From Micromonospora lutea (GTDB taxonomy: Bacteria > Actinomycetota > Actinomycetes > Mycobacteriales > Micromonosporaceae): 64,000 nucleotides of DNA. Location of the stretch: assembly GCF_016863535.1 (NCBI RefSeq), contig NZ_BOPB01000011.1:124001-188000 (forward strand), written 5' to 3'. Positions within the stretch are counted from its first letter, which is position 1, and each line of letters opens with the position of its first letter. This document shows positions 27,163-35,064 of this stretch, in pieces. Made by a program: the position numbers and the translations under genes. The notes under the pieces are model-generated. The model did not search any database, had not been told where the DNA came from, and saw nothing but the letters and a program-made list of their open reading frames with translations.

Positions 27163-28853
27163 CGCGTCTCCTCCCACCGGGTGGTCAGCTGTCCCTGTTC
27201 GCTGACGGCACCGACCAGGTGGCCGTGCCACCGCTCATCGGCCTCCGGGAAGTCCTCCCGCCAGTGGCAACCCCGGGTCTCCTGGCGGGCGTAAGCCGCG
27301 GCGACCAGCGTGGCCGCCACCGTCAACAGGTTCGTCGCCTCCCAGTCGGCGGTACGTGGTGTGCCGCGAGCGACACCCAACTCGATCAGGTCAGCGGCGG
27401 TCATGGCGAGCGTCGCGGCCGAGCGGAGCACCCCGGCGCCCCTGGTCATCGCCCGCTGCAACACCGGCGTCGTCGTGGCCGGCAGCACCCAGCCGCCCGC
27501 CCCCCGCCACGCCCCGGTGTCCGCCGGGCGCGCCTGCTCGGGCAGGCCGGAGGCGATGTCGTCGGCGATCCGTCGGGAGAAGACCAGCCCCTCCAGCAGG
27601 GAGTTGCTGGCCAGTCGGTTGGCGCCGTGCACGCCGGTGCAGGCGACCTCGCCACACGCGTACAGGCCGGGAATGGAGGTCCGGCCGCGCCGATCGGTGC
27701 GGACTCCACCGGAGGCGTAGTGCGCGGCCGGCGCCACCGGGATCAGGTCGGTTCCCGGGTCGACGCCGATGGCCAGGCACGACGCGACGATGGTGGGGAA
27801 TCGTCCGGCCAGGAAGTCACCGCCGAGGTGGCGGGCGTCGAGGTAGACGTGATCGTCACCGGAGGCGAGCAGCACCCGGTGGATGCCTTTGGCGACCACG
27901 TCCCGTGGTGCCAGCTCGGCCAGTTCGTGCTGGCCCAGCATGAAGCGCTTGCCGTCGGCGTCCACCAGGTGCGCGCCCTCGCCCCGCAACGCCTCGGAAA
28001 CCAACGGCTGCTGGGCGTGGCCGGCACCGGGCATCCGGGAGTGCTCAGGCACGATCAACGCGGTCGGGTGGAACTGTACGAACTCGACGTCGGTGACCGC
28101 CGCACCGGCCCGCAGGGCCAGAGCGACCCCGTCGCCGGTGGAGACCGCCGGGTTGGTGGTGGCCGCGAAGATCTGCCCCATCCCCCCGGTGGCCAGTACG
28201 ACCGCCCGAGCCAGCAGAGCACCGACGCCGTCCTCGCTGCCTTCGCCGAGCACGTGCAGCGTGACTCCACACACTGCGCCGAGTCCACCCGGGCTGTCGC
28301 CGGGAGCTCGGAGAAGATCCAGCACCAGGGCGTGCTCGACAAGCCTGATCCACGGGTCGCGCCGAACCGCGTCGTGCAGCGCCCGCTGCACTTCCGCACC
28401 CGTCGCGTCGCCGCCAGCGTGCACGATGCGGTCGGCCCGGTGCCCGCCCTCCCGGGTCAGCATCAACGAGCCGTCGTCGTGGCGGTCGAACTCGGCGCCG
28501 AGGCGCATCAGTTCCCGCAGCCGGGTCGGCCCCTCCTCCACCAGCACCCGGACCGCCGCCGGGTCGCAGAGGCCCACGCCGGCGATCTCGGTGTCGGAGG
28601 CGTGCATGGCCGGAGTGTCGGCCGGGTCGAGCACTGCGGCGATACCGCCCTGCGCCCATCTGGTCGATCCCTCGTCGATGTCGACCTTGGTGACCACGGT
28701 GACGTGCAGGCCCGCCTCGCGCAGATGCAGTGCGGCGGTCAGTCCGGCCACCCCGGAGCCGACCACGATCACATCGGTGGTCTCCACCCAGCCCGGCTCC
28801 GGAGCGGCCAGCCGGGTCGGCAGCGCCGGCAGGCCGACGGTCGGTAGATCCAT
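27159..28853 (-). CDS. nadB: L-aspartate oxidase
   Basis: 564 aa FAD enzyme producing iminoaspartate for quinolinate synthesis. Dinucleotide-binding VVGSGVAGLTAALHL (about residues 31-45), STRWAQGGIAAV, HPTAL and SEALRGEGAHLVDADGKRF are diagnostic, with a C-terminal helical domain. ATG 28853 is used; GTG 28859 and TTG 28865 are just upstream and nothing decides firmly. nadA is not adjacent in the window. Confidence 0.95.
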   Translation of the reverse strand: MDLPTVGLPALPTRLAAPEPGWVETTDVIVVGSGVAGLTAALHLREAGLHVTVVTKVDIDEGSTRWAQGGIAAVLDPADTPAMHASDTEIAGVGLCDPAAVRVLVEEGPTRLRELMRLGAEFDRHDDGSLMLTREGGHRADRIVHAGGDATGAEVQRALHDAVRRDPWIRLVEHALVLDLLRAPGDSPGGLGAVCGVTLHVLGEGSEDGVGALLARAVVLATGGMGQIFAATTNPAVSTGDGVALALRAGAAVTDVEFVQFHPTALIVPEHSRMPGAGHAQQPLVSEALRGEGAHLVDADGKRFMLGQHELAELAPRDVVAKGIHRVLLASGDDHVYLDARHLGGDFLAGRFPTIVASCLAIGVDPGTDLIPVAPAAHYASGGVRTDRRGRTSIPGLYACGEVACTGVHGANRLASNSLLEGLVFSRRIADDIASGLPEQARPADTGAWRGAGGWVLPATTTPVLQRAMTRGAGVLRSAATLAMTAADLIELGVARGTPRTADWEATNLLTVAATLVAAAYARQETRGCHWREDFPEADERWHGHLVGAVSEQGQLTTRWEETR

Positions 28854-28914
28854 GCCCACAGTCAACCCGAATGCCTCTCGCCCCGGGCGGCGGGGGCGCG
28901 ACGAGTGGTTCCGA

Positions 28915-29811
28915 CTACTTCGTCCGGACCGGGAGTCCAGCGGGACCGGTGCCCTTGAGCGTCCCGGTCACCCGACGGTCGCTGAGCCACAGATAGCAGC
29001 GGATCCCCCGGTCCCCCACCCGCCACCGGCCGGCGCTGGGTGGACGCACCACCACGTCGGTACGGAAGACCAGGGCGTTGTCATCCGGCACACCAGCGAA
29101 GCGGGCCAGGATCGAGCGACAACCGGCGTAGAAGGGCGCCCACTGTGCGCTACGCGTCGGGTACGGGCGATCCGGTGCCGACCAGACTCCGGCGAACTCG
29201 GCGTCATGGCGCTCGCTGCACGCCACCGGGACCAGGGTCTGCACCACACCCCCCTGGCCGGTACGCGTCTGCTGACAGCTCAGACGCAGCGCCGAAGCCG
29301 TCTTGAGCACGTCCCGCAGCGACCCGGTACGCAGCACGACCCGGGCGCCCGCTTCCACCGTGCTGACCTCCATCAGGTCGCAGCGGTACCAGCGTGAGCC
29401 GGCCGCCCAGCCCGGCTCGGACGGCACCGCTACCGCCAACCGGAGCCGCCCGGCCCGCCAGTTGTCACCGACGTAGCCGTTGGCCCGGTTGTCGCACTCG
29501 GCGAAGGCGGTCCGCAGTTCCGCCGAACCGGTGGGCGGCGGCTCGTTGCGTGCCGCGGGGAGGGTGCCGACGTGCACCGTCTCCACCCGGTGCGGTGCGG
29601 CGCAGTCCACCGGCGCGTACGCCCCGAGCGGCACCACTTCGGCGAAGTCGGCCTCGTGACAAACGCCGGCGGCCGGGGTGAAGGGCCCGGGCGGCGGCAG
29701 CGCGCCCCAGTCGTCGACCAGGTTGCCGTCCAGCCCTCCGGTCGACCCGCAGCCGGCCAGCAGCGCTGCCACGAGGATGGTCGTGACCAGGGTTCTCGTC
29801 GCACGCTGCAT
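28915..29811 (-). CDS. Septum-formation-family lipoprotein
   Basis: 298 aa. Lipobox VAALLAGCGS gives a lipid-anchored, outward-facing protein. It contains two related modules with conserved Cys/His (VCHEADFAEVVPLGAYAPVDCAAPHRVETVHVG; LVPVACSERHDAEFAGVW) typical of the Septum_form family (PF13845 as I recall). The DC.APH..E pattern pairs cysteines outside the cell. Role is inferred from the family name only. It lies between the nad-coaX and pan gene groups and is not obviously part of either. Confidence 0.82.
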   Translation of the reverse strand: MQRATRTLVTTILVAALLAGCGSTGGLDGNLVDDWGALPPPGPFTPAAGVCHEADFAEVVPLGAYAPVDCAAPHRVETVHVGTLPAARNEPPPTGSAELRTAFAECDNRANGYVGDNWRAGRLRLAVAVPSEPGWAAGSRWYRCDLMEVSTVEAGARVVLRTGSLRDVLKTASALRLSCQQTRTGQGGVVQTLVPVACSERHDAEFAGVWSAPDRPYPTRSAQWAPFYAGCRSILARFAGVPDDNALVFRTDVVVRPPSAGRWRVGDRGIRCYLWLSDRRVTGTLKGTGPAGLPVRTK

Positions 29812-29942
29812 GGTGCCGCCTCCCCAGTCAGCGGCCGTCCCCCGACGGCGCCTCCAGGGTAACCAGAAATGACCTTCCGGTGACAGACCGGAACCATGGC
29901 TCGATCGTCGTGACGGCCAGGACCCGTCTCGCCTTCACCGCC

Positions 29943-30377
29943 CTACTGCCGGTCGCTCTGCACCGACAGGGGGTTGGGCACCGGGGCGCCGGCGGTACCG
30001 GGCGCGGCGGTCGACGGGTCGGCACCGAGGTCGACGACCCGGTTGTCCGCGTCCACATGCACCACCCGAGGGCGGTACGTGCGGGCCTCGGCATCGTCCA
30101 TCTGCCCGTACGAGATGAGGATGACCAGGTCACCCGGCTGCACCAGGCGGGCAGCGGCACCGTTGATACCGATCACGCCGCTGCCCCGCCGACCCGGGAT
30201 GACATACGTCTCCAGCCGGGCACCGTTGGTGATGTCGACGATCGCCACCTGCTCGCCAGGCAGCAGGTCGGCGGCATCGAGCAGATCCTCGTCGACGGTC
30301 ACCGAGCCGACGTAGTGCAGGTCCGCCTGGGTCACCGTGGCCCGGTGGATCTTGGACTTGAGCATCGTGCGGAACAT
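29943..30377 (-). CDS. panD: Aspartate 1-decarboxylase precursor
   Basis: 144 aa. Makes beta-alanine for pantothenate. The proenzyme self-cleaves between Gly24 and Ser25 ([10 protein letters not shown]), generating the pyruvoyl cofactor. Lys9 and the [19 protein letters not shown] region are conserved. The C-terminal tail after about residue 120 is Ala/Pro-rich and probably disordered. 28 bp downstream of panC, same operon. Confidence 0.97.
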   Translation of the reverse strand: MFRTMLKSKIHRATVTQADLHYVGSVTVDEDLLDAADLLPGEQVAIVDITNGARLETYVIPGRRGSGVIGINGAAARLVQPGDLVILISYGQMDDAEARTYRPRVVHVDADNRVVDLGADPSTAAPGTAGAPVPNPLSVQSDRQ

Positions 30378-30405
30378 CGGGATGCCTTTCGCGGGGTACG
30401 GATGG

Positions 30406-31296
30406 TCAGGAAGCCGGGTCGAGCAGGACCGGAGCGTTGTCGATCAGCCGGGTGTCGCCCACCCAGGCCGCCACGAGCAGCCGGGCGGGACCACGGACCG
30501 GCCCGGGCTCCAGGTCCGGATCGGTGAGCACCAGGTAGTCGAGCCGCGCTCCCGATTCGCCGGCACCAAAGGCGACGTGCGCCGCGGTCAGGACCGCCGC
30601 GGCGTCGCAGCCGGCCGAGGCGGCCTCCGCACCGGCTCGCAACGCCCGGGACAGGCTCAGCGCCACCGACCGCTCGGCCGACGAAAGGTAGCGGTTGCGG
30701 CTGGACAGCGCCAACCCGTCCGGTTCCCGGACCGTGGGCACCCCGATCACCTCGACCGGGACGTCCAGGTCCCGGCACATCCGCCGGACCAGAGTCAGCT
30801 GCTGGTAGTCCTTCTCGCCGAAGAAGGTCACATCGGCGCGGGTGAGCTGGAGCAGCTTCAGCACCACGGTGAGCACGCCGTGGAAGAACCCCGGCCGGCT
30901 CAACCCCTCCAGGTCCTCGCCGAGCGGCCCCGGATTGATCCGGACTGTCGGCTCGCCGCCGGGGTACATCTCCGCCACGGAAGGCGCGAAGACCAGGTCT
31001 GCGCCGGCCCGCCGGCACACTTCAAGATCAGATTCAAGGGTACGCGGGTAGCGGTCGAAGTCCTCGTTCGGCCCGAACTGCAGCGGATTCACGAAGATCG
31101 TCACGATCACGTGATCGGCTCGCGCTCGCGCCTCCCGCAGGAGCGTCTCGTGCCCCTCGTGCAGGGCACCCATGGTCATCACCACCCCCACCGTCCCGGT
31201 ACGGGCGGCTCGCGCCCTGGCCAGGTCGGCACGGGTGTGCACCAACTCCGTCACGTGCTCCACCTCGCTCGACACCTGCCCTCCCCCGGCGGTCAC
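30406..31296 (-). CDS. panC: Pantothenate synthetase
   Basis: 296 aa from GTG 31296. Condenses pantoate and beta-alanine using ATP. HIGH-type motif [42 protein letters not shown] and KMSKS-like LSSRNRYLS are all present. GTG 31296 overlaps the preceding stop (GTGA); GTG 31275, with GGGGGAGG four bases upstream, would shorten the protein by seven residues and is a serious alternative. Confidence 0.96.
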   Translation of the reverse strand: MTAGGGQVSSEVEHVTELVHTRADLARARAARTGTVGVVMTMGALHEGHETLLREARARADHVIVTIFVNPLQFGPNEDFDRYPRTLESDLEVCRRAGADLVFAPSVAEMYPGGEPTVRINPGPLGEDLEGLSRPGFFHGVLTVVLKLLQLTRADVTFFGEKDYQQLTLVRRMCRDLDVPVEVIGVPTVREPDGLALSSRNRYLSSAERSVALSLSRALRAGAEAASAGCDAAAVLTAAHVAFGAGESGARLDYLVLTDPDLEPGPVRGPARLLVAAWVGDTRLIDNAPVLLDPAS

Positions 31297-32255
31297 GCCG
31301 CCACCCCACTCCGGTACCCGTCCAGGACACCGAGCAGTGCCGCCGCGTCGGCCGGACGCAGCCGGCCGGCGGCGACGGCCCGGTCGGCGGTACGCCGGGC
31401 CAGGACGACGTAGGGCTCGACGGACTCGGGCGCGGTGGCCGCGAGCTGCGCCAGGTGTCGCCGCACCGTTCCCGCGTCACCACGGGAGACCGGCCCGGTC
31501 AACGCGTCGTCGCCGAGCCGCAGCGCGTTCTCCAGCGCGGCACGCAGCAGCGGGGCGAGCACCTTCTCGGGCTGACCCACCCCGGCGTCACGCAGCCGGT
31601 CGGCCGCCTCGTTGACCAGGGTCACCAGATGGTTGGCGCCGTGCGCCAGCGCCGCGTGGTACAGCGGCCGGTCCGCCTCGGCAATCCACTCGGGCACCCC
31701 GCCGAGGTCGACCACCAGCCGGGCGGCCAGCGGGCGCAGGTCGGCCGGCGCGGTCACCCCGTACGAGATGCCGGGGAGTCGGCCGAGGTCGTCGGGCGTA
31801 CCGGCGAAGGTCATCGCGGGGTGCAACGCCAACGGACGGGCACCCGCCGCGCTGGCCGACGCCAGCACCGCCAGGCCGTGCGCTCCCGACGTGTGCGCGA
31901 CCACCTGGCCGGGACGCAGTGCGCCGTCGGCCACCAGACCAGCCACCACCCCGGCCAACGCGTCGTCCGGCACGGTGATCAGCAGCAGGTCGGTGGCGGC
32001 CCGGGCGACCTCGACGGCCGGACGGCGGGGAACGGTCGGCAGAAGCAGTGCCAGGCGGGCCCGGGAGGCACCGGACGCTCCGCTGGCGGCGGCCACCCGG
32101 TGGCCCGCAGCGGCCAGCGCGGCACCCAGGGTGGCACCCACCCGTCCGGCACCGATGATGCCGACGGTGAGCATGGTAGGGATGGCGACCTGGCCCGATG
32201 CCACGGTCGCGGGCCGCCGACCGGCGGCCGAGTGAGTGCGCAGCGGTGCGCTCAT
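31293..32255 (-). CDS. Rossmann-fold / DUF2520 protein of the pan operon
   Basis: 320 aa. N-terminal NAD(P)-binding domain ([32 protein letters not shown]), then an all-helical DUF2520 domain ([26 protein letters not shown]). The fold resembles 6-phosphogluconate dehydrogenase / ketopantoate reductase. It is immediately upstream of panC with a 4-bp overlap, as Rv3603c is in M. tuberculosis, so a reductase role in pantoate supply is conceivable but unproven. ATG 32255 adds 27 residues before the Rossmann strand; ATG 32174 is possible. Confidence 0.85.
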   Translation of the reverse strand: MSAPLRTHSAAGRRPATVASGQVAIPTMLTVGIIGAGRVGATLGAALAAAGHRVAAASGASGASRARLALLLPTVPRRPAVEVARAATDLLLITVPDDALAGVVAGLVADGALRPGQVVAHTSGAHGLAVLASASAAGARPLALHPAMTFAGTPDDLGRLPGISYGVTAPADLRPLAARLVVDLGGVPEWIAEADRPLYHAALAHGANHLVTLVNEAADRLRDAGVGQPEKVLAPLLRAALENALRLGDDALTGPVSRGDAGTVRRHLAQLAATAPESVEPYVVLARRTADRAVAAGRLRPADAAALLGVLDGYRSGVAA

Positions 32256-32364
32256 GTCACGATCCAGTCCTCGAGGCGGGGTACCGGTCGGGGCAAGTAT
32301 GCGTCGCAGACGCGGATCTGAAACAAGGATGTGTGAAATCGTTCACCGGCGTGAGGAGGGGCCG

Positions 32365-33813
32365 ATGTCGATGTCCTGGCGGAATGCGATGCGACGAGCC
32401 CTCTACGGCCCCGACGGCTTCTTCGTCTCCGGCGCGGGCCCGGCTGCCCATTTCCGCACCAGCGCGCACGCGTCCCCGATCTTCACCTCGGCACTGCTCC
32501 GGTTGATCCACCACCTCGACGCCGCCCTGGGCCACCCCGACCGGTTCGACGTGGTGGACGTCGGGGCAGGACGGGGTGAGCTGCTGTCTGCTCTCGCGGT
32601 GGGGGTTTCCGGGGAGCCCGCCCGCTCCGGGCTCGCCCTGGGGGTTTCCGGGGAGCCCGCCCGCTCCGGGCGGTCAGGCTTGATCCCTGCGCGGGCGGGC
32701 TCCCCGGAAACCCTGACCACCACGGCCGCCCCCGGCACCACGCCGGGTGGTGTCTCGTCCGGGTCCGCCGATGCGTCGCCCGTCGCGCCGGTTCCGCTGG
32801 CTCGGCGGGTACGGTTCACCGCCGTCGAACTCGCCCCGCGCCCCGCCGACCTCCCTGACCAGATCACCTGGACGAACGAGATCCCCACCAGCATCACCGG
32901 CCTGCTCCTGGCCACCGAATGGCTCGACAACATCCCCCTCGACCTCGCCACCCACACCGACCACAACTGGCACTACCTCCTCGTCGACCCCACCACCGGC
33001 ACAGAGACAACCGGCGAACCGGTCAGCCAGAACGACGCAGCCTGGTTGACCACCTGGTGGCCCCTCCCAACCGGCCAAGGCCCCGGGACGCGGACTTTCG
33101 TGGACGGCCTGGATCTCGCACCGCAGACCGCAACGGACGGGTCCGGCACGACCACGTCGGGTTTCCGGGCAGCCCGGCCGGCGCAGGGATCAAGCCTGAC
33201 CGCCCGGAGCCGGTCGGGCTGCCCGGAAACCCCCACGGACCGCACCCCCACAGACCGCACCCCCACAGACCGCACCCCCACGGACCGCACCCCCACGGAC
33301 CCCGCCCTGTTGAGAGAACGCGCGGAGATCGGGCGGACCAGGGACGAGGCGTGGGCTGACGCGGTGGGCCACGTCGACCGAGGGCTGGCGTTGGCCGTCG
33401 ACTACGGCCACCTACGTGTGGAGCGGCCGATCGACGGGACCTTGACCGGGTACCGGGGCGGGCGGCAGGTGCCACCTGTGCCGGACGGCTCCTGCGACGT
33501 CACCGCGCACGTCGCCATCGACTCGGTCGCCTCCGCCGGTGAGCGTGTCGCCCGGTGTGCGTACGTCCTGACCTCGCAGCGGGAGGCGCTCCGAGCGCTC
33601 GGGGCCGACGGCGGGCGACCGCCGCTGAGCCTGGCCTCCGCCGACCCGGCCGGTTACCTGCGGGCACTGGCCAGCGCGTCGGCGGTGGCCGAGCTGACCG
33701 ACCCGGCCGGCCTCGGCGGCCACTGGTGGCTGTGGCAGCCGGTCGGCCTGCCCGCCGACCGGCTGCCCTCACTCGCAGCTCTGGCCGAGAGTGTCGACGG
33801 GTCGCGCGGCTGA
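32365..33813 (+). CDS. NDUFAF7/MidA-family methyltransferase interrupted in-frame by repeats
   Basis: 482 aa. N-terminal [21 protein letters not shown] and SAM motif [15 protein letters not shown] (residues 63-77), then [22 protein letters not shown] and DYGHL, match the COG1565 family, whose mitochondrial member NDUFAF7 dimethylates an arginine of complex I subunit NDUFS2. The next gene is a NuoD/NDUFS2 homologue. Compared with the family the protein is swollen by about 85 residues: 79-117 encoded by palindromic element B plus a half-copy, 265-290 by element C, and 291-312 by TDRTP repeats. All insertions keep frame and lie between core strands. GAGGAGGG precedes ATG 32365. Confidence 0.88.
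   Translation: MSMSWRNAMRRALYGPDGFFVSGAGPAAHFRTSAHASPIFTSALLRLIHHLDAALGHPDRFDVVDVGAGRGELLSALAVGVSGEPARSGLALGVSGEPARSGRSGLIPARAGSPETLTTTAAPGTTPGGVSSGSADASPVAPVPLARRVRFTAVELAPRPADLPDQITWTNEIPTSITGLLLATEWLDNIPLDLATHTDHNWHYLLVDPTTGTETTGEPVSQNDAAWLTTWWPLPTGQGPGTRTFVDGLDLAPQTATDGSGTTTSGFRAARPAQGSSLTARSRSGCPETPTDRTPTDRTPTDRTPTDRTPTDPALLRERAEIGRTRDEAWADAVGHVDRGLALAVDYGHLRVERPIDGTLTGYRGGRQVPPVPDGSCDVTAHVAIDSVASAGERVARCAYVLTSQREALRALGADGGRPPLSLASADPAGYLRALASASAVAELTDPAGLGGHWWLWQPVGLPADRLPSLAALAESVDGSRG
32601..32639 (+). repeat. 39-bp direct duplication of the left half of element B
   Basis: The left arm and first core bases of copy B are repeated upstream: 32601-32632 equals 32640-32671 exactly. The period of 39 bp gives a 13-residue protein repeat ([10 protein letters not shown]...), preserving the reading frame. 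Confidence 0.85.
32642..32713 (-). repeat. 72-bp palindromic element, copy B (inside methyltransferase gene)
   Basis: Perfect 23-bp arms (32642-32664, 32691-32713) with a 26-nt core (32665-32690) identical to the reverse complement of the cores of copies A and C. Arm sequence differs from A at several positions, and every change is matched on the partner arm. The 72-bp length is 24 codons. Confidence 0.87.
33159..33232 (+). repeat. Palindromic element, copy C (inside methyltransferase gene)
   Basis: 24-bp arms (33159-33182, 33209-33232), one G:T wobble, around the same 26-nt core (33183-33208) in the orientation of copy A. Read in frame it encodes residues 265-290 of the methyltransferase. 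Confidence 0.87.
33235..33300 (+). repeat. 15-bp tandem repeat encoding TDRTP
   Basis: Four full units AC(G/A)GACCGCACCCCC (33235-33294) and a partial fifth directly abut palindromic copy C. The encoded TDRTP pentapeptide repeats look like a disordered linker; unit number is probably variable. Confidence 0.85.
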
Positions 33814-33859
33814 CGGGCGACCGCCGCCCGCAGCGGTGGTTCATGGCACGATGGCGGGC

Positions 33860-35032
33860 ATGACCACGGGCGATCTGCGCGAGCTGACCGTCGGCACCGG
33901 AGCCGGGCTGGTGGCGGGCACCGGCGGGGAGCAGCTCGGCGCGGACATGGTGCTGAACATCGGGCCGCAGCACCCGTCCACGCACGGCGTGCTGCGACTC
34001 AAGCTCGTTCTCGACGGCGAACGGGTGCTCTCCGCCGAACCGGTCGTCGGCTACATGCATCGCGGTGCCGAGAAGCTCTTCGAGGTACGCGACTACCGGC
34101 AGATCATCGTGTTGGCCAACCGGCACGACTGGCTGTCGGCGTTCGCCAACGAGCTGGGCGTGGTGCTCGCCGTGGAGCGGCTGATGGGCATGGAGGTGCC
34201 CGAACGTGCCACCTGGCTACGGATGGCGCTCGCCGAGTTGAACCGGGTGCTCAACCACCTGATGTTCCTCGGCTCGTATCCGCTGGAGATCGGCGCGATC
34301 ACACCGATGTTCTACGCGTTCCGGGAACGGGAGACACTCCAGGCGGTGATGGAGGAGGTCTCCGGCGGACGGATCCACTACATGTTCAACCGGGTGGGCG
34401 GCCTGAAGGAGGAGGTGCCCGCCGGCTGGACCGGACGGGCCCGGACCGCCATCGGGGAGGTGCGGCGACGCATGCCGGACCTGGACAACCTGATCCGGCG
34501 TAACGAGATCTTCCTGGCCCGCACCGTCGGGGTGGGGGTGCTGTCGGCAGCCGACGCGGCCGCGTTCGGTGCCTCCGGGCCGGTCGCCCGTGCCTCCGGG
34601 CTCGACCTGGACCTGCGCCGGGACGAGCCGTACCTGGCCTACGACCAGCTCGACGTGCCGGTGGTGACGAAGACGACCGGCGACTGCCACGCCCGCTTCG
34701 AGGTCCTGCTCGACCAGGTGTACGCCTCGCTCGATCTGGCGGAACAGTGCCTGGACCGAGTCGACCGGCTGACCGGACCGATCAACACCAGGCTGCCCAA
34801 GGTACTCAAGGCGCCCGAGGGACACACGTACGCCTGGACGGAGAACCCGCTCGGCATCAACGGCTACTACCTGGTGTCCCGGGGTGAGAAGACGCCGTGG
34901 CGACTCAAACTGCGCACCGCCTCGTACGCGAATGTGCAAGCCCTGGCCACCCTGCTGCCCGGTTGTCTGGTGCCGGACCTGATCGCCATTCTCGGTTCGA
35001 TGTTCTTCGTGGTCGGCGACATCGACAAGTGA
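33860..35032 (+). CDS. Stand-alone NuoD/NDUFS2-like subunit
   Basis: 390 aa, full family length. [13 protein letters not shown] (His38), [39 protein letters not shown] and C-terminal [16 protein letters not shown] identify the complex I 49-kDa subunit. No other nuo gene is nearby. Two points differ from the actinobacterial NuoD I remember from M. tuberculosis: Arg68 in HRGAEK, as in mitochondria (HTGIEK in M. tuberculosis), and Trp91 in RHDWLS where RMDYLS has the quinone-binding tyrosine. It may be an alternative subunit rather than the main NuoD. 46 bp after the methyltransferase gene, probably co-transcribed. Confidence 0.9.
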   Translation: MTTGDLRELTVGTGAGLVAGTGGEQLGADMVLNIGPQHPSTHGVLRLKLVLDGERVLSAEPVVGYMHRGAEKLFEVRDYRQIIVLANRHDWLSAFANELGVVLAVERLMGMEVPERATWLRMALAELNRVLNHLMFLGSYPLEIGAITPMFYAFRERETLQAVMEEVSGGRIHYMFNRVGGLKEEVPAGWTGRARTAIGEVRRRMPDLDNLIRRNEIFLARTVGVGVLSAADAAAFGASGPVARASGLDLDLRRDEPYLAYDQLDVPVVTKTTGDCHARFEVLLDQVYASLDLAEQCLDRVDRLTGPINTRLPKVLKAPEGHTYAWTENPLGINGYYLVSRGEKTPWRLKLRTASYANVQALATLLPGCLVPDLIAILGSMFFVVGDIDK

Positions 35033-35064
35033 CCGCCACCCCGCCGGCACCGATCGCGCCAGGG

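Noticed and set aside
27219..28847. A 542-codon plus-strand frame opposite nadB
   Set aside because: Reverse complement of the nadB reading frame; no domain and the opposite strand has a complete L-aspartate oxidase.
33235..33300. Regular short repeats that might suggest a CRISPR array
   Set aside because: Units are 15 bp, contiguous without spacers, in frame with the methyltransferase and encode TDRTP; no cas genes.
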